Source: an uncultured Clostridia bacterium (GTDB taxonomy: Bacteria > Bacillota_A > Clostridia > TANB77 > CAG-508). From it: a stretch of 6,942 nt of DNA. The stretch's first letter is position 1. Every line of letters begins with the position of its first letter. Under the pieces are notes generated by a model. It worked only from the letters and a program-made list of their open reading frames with translations. It made no database searches and was not told the DNA's origin. The stretch lies in contig CANBLA010000052.1 of assembly GCA_947369305.1 (NCBI GenBank), positions 1-6,942 on the forward strand, in the 5' to 3' direction. This document shows positions 5,940-6,942 of this stretch, piece after piece. The position numbers and the translations under genes were made by a program.

Positions 5940-6419
5940 ATGGAGATTTTTGCGCTTTTAGAAACGTTGGAAGATATTTTGGAAAAAGGAAAAACAGTAC
6001 CATTTACAGAAAAATGTATTGTTGAGAAAAATGAATTACTAGATATTATAAAGGAAATACGTTTAAACTTACCAGATGAGCTGAAACAGGCAAAATGGAT
6101 TCGTGAGGAACGAGAAAGAATTATTGCAGAAGCTCAAAAAGATGCAGAAGATATTGTAAAAGAGGCAGAAAATAGAATTATTTCTATGATTGATGAACAC
6201 GAGATTACTAAAAAAGCCTATGTTAAGAAAAACGAAATCATTGCAGAAGCAAATGAAATGTACCGTGAATACAGCAAAGATGCAGCAAATTATGTAGATG
6301 GGATTTTAGGAAATATTGAAGGAAATATGATTAAGCTTGGAGAAACTTTAGGAAACGTAGAAGAAAGTATCAAAACTGCTTTAGAAACAATACAAAATAA
6401 CAGAAAAGAATTAAAATAA
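5940..6419 (+). CDS. Uncharacterised coiled-coil protein (DivIVA/ATP-synthase-b-like composition)
   Basis: I do not recognise a specific named family. The 159-residue product has no signal peptide or membrane segment and is very rich in Glu, Lys, Ile and Ala. An N-terminal helical section (MEIFALLETLEDILEKGKTVPFTEKCIVEKNELLDIIKEIRLNLP, 1-45) precedes a probable long coiled coil (about 48-115). That coil includes REERERIIAEAQKDAEDIVKEAENRIISMIDEH (55-87), with the EA/DA spacing seen in ATP synthase b subunits and in DivIVA tails. A C-terminal helix (116-159) ends in a Lys/Glu/Asn-rich tail. Similar clostridial proteins are often loosely annotated as 'ATPase', but no Walker motif is present, so no ATPase activity is claimed. 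The ATG at 5940 has AAAGGA (5925-5930) 9 bases upstream; an in-frame GTG at 5907 lacks a site. It lies 53 bp after rsmD and 55 bp before ftsK, probably on the rsmD transcript. Confidence 0.75.
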   Translation: MEIFALLETLEDILEKGKTVPFTEKCIVEKNELLDIIKEIRLNLPDELKQAKWIREERERIIAEAQKDAEDIVKEAENRIISMIDEHEITKKAYVKKNEIIAEANEMYREYSKDAANYVDGILGNIEGNMIKLGETLGNVEESIKTALETIQNNRKELK

Positions 6420-6426
6420 AACCAAA

Positions 6427-6453
6427 TATTCTGTAGGAATTTCCTACAGAATA
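6427..6453 (+). repeat. Perfect 27-bp palindrome before ftsK
   Basis: Thirteen-base arms, TATTCTGTAGGAA (6427-6439) and TTCCTACAGAATA (6441-6453), flank a single central T. As RNA it would form a stable hairpin 8 bases after the stop of the coiled-coil gene. Only AATTTTA follows before the ftsK ribosome binding site AGGAGG (6460-6465). The T tract is short, so this could be a leaky terminator, an RNA-processing or stability element, or a protein-binding site. The symmetry itself is certain; the role is not. Confidence 0.6.
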
Positions 6454-6474
6454 AATTTTAGGAGGATGTAATAA

Positions 6475-6942
6475 ATGGGGAAAAAACGTAGAAAAACAAC
6501 AAACACTCGTAATAAAAAAAAGAAAAGTAGTAGCATTGATTTAGCTGTAATTGGATGTTTTGTAATTGGAATTTTATTGACGATTCTTATTTATGCTGAA
6601 ACTGGTACAATGGGAGAAATTTTAAGTCCTGTTTTAGGTGGGATTATTGGTATTATAAAATATGTAATTCCGCTTGGGATTATTGGAATGTCAATTTCTT
6701 TAGCAAAAAACGATAGAGATTATTTGTTTTCAAAAATCTGCCAATATATCGTTTTTTTGTCTTGTATTGCAGCGATGATGTCGATTTTTCAAGTGTCAAA
6801 GGGAAATCTAAACATGAGTATGGAATTTAGTAATATGTTAGAAAGGGCCTATGAACTTGGAACAAAGAATATTGGAGGTGGAACCATTGGTACAGTGATT
6901 GCATTTCCGCTAATTAATCTGCTTGGTATGTTTGGAGCTGCT
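6475..6942 (+). CDS. ftsK: FtsK/SpoIIIE-family DNA translocase, N-terminal part (3' end outside window)
   Basis: FtsK/SpoIIIE proteins are septal, membrane-anchored, hexameric ATPases that pump DNA across the closing division septum. Only the first 156 codons are in the window and the frame is open to the last base. The start ATG at 6475 has AGGAGG (6460-6465) 9 bases upstream. A basic cytoplasmic tail MGKKRRKTTNTRNKKKKSSS (1-20) is followed by hydrophobic segments at about 21-41, 50-77, 84-105 and from 133 on. This matches the four-helix FtsK N-terminal membrane domain, with a short extracytoplasmic loop containing NLNMSMEFSNMLERAYELG and the GGGTIGTVIAFPL motif before the last helix. The motor and gamma domains lie beyond the window, so the assignment rests on the membrane domain pattern alone. 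Confidence 0.85.
   Translation, partial: MGKKRRKTTNTRNKKKKSSSIDLAVIGCFVIGILLTILIYAETGTMGEILSPVLGGIIGIIKYVIPLGIIGMSISLAKNDRDYLFSKICQYIVFLSCIAAMMSIFQVSKGNLNMSMEFSNMLERAYELGTKNIGGGTIGTVIAFPLINLLGMFGAA

Overview
This is ordinary chromosomal sequence from a low-GC Gram-positive bacterium, most likely an anaerobic member of the Clostridia. The evidence is the strongly AT-rich composition, AGGAGG-type ribosome binding sites, use of GTG and TTG starts, and a gene set (endonuclease-type MutL, SepF, DivIVA, membrane-anchored FtsK) typical of Bacillota. All genes lie on the + strand. No mobile element, CRISPR array, rRNA or tRNA was seen.

Region 1 (1-3964) is the end of a co-directional operon. It holds the 3' part of mutL (mismatch repair; the 5' end lies outside the window), miaA (tRNA A37 dimethylallyltransferase) and a membrane-anchored HlyD-like adaptor gene. 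The adaptor gene overlaps the end of miaA and is split by a +1 frameshift near 3379-3385, so it appears as two consecutive reading frames.

Region 2 (3965-5161) is a compact cell-division unit. A 156-bp gap carries a good sigma-A-type promoter, followed by sepF, a 24-bp spacer, divIVA and an intrinsic terminator. The yggS and ylmH genes that often accompany sepF and divIVA in Bacillota are absent here.

Region 3 (5162-6942) starts with a 160-bp regulatory stretch containing several ATTACA/TGTAAT boxes, one pair forming a 22-bp inverted repeat, and a promoter. Then come rsmD (16S rRNA m2G966 methyltransferase), an unnamed 159-aa coiled-coil protein, a 27-bp palindrome, and the 5' end of an ftsK/spoIIIE-type DNA translocase gene that runs off the window.

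The genes are mostly housekeeping: DNA repair, tRNA and rRNA modification, and division or chromosome segregation. No convincing new multi-gene system is present. The points most worth checking are the frameshifted adaptor gene, the repeated ATTACA boxes in both large gaps, the unusually long charged MutL linker, and the uncharacterised coiled-coil protein beside ftsK.
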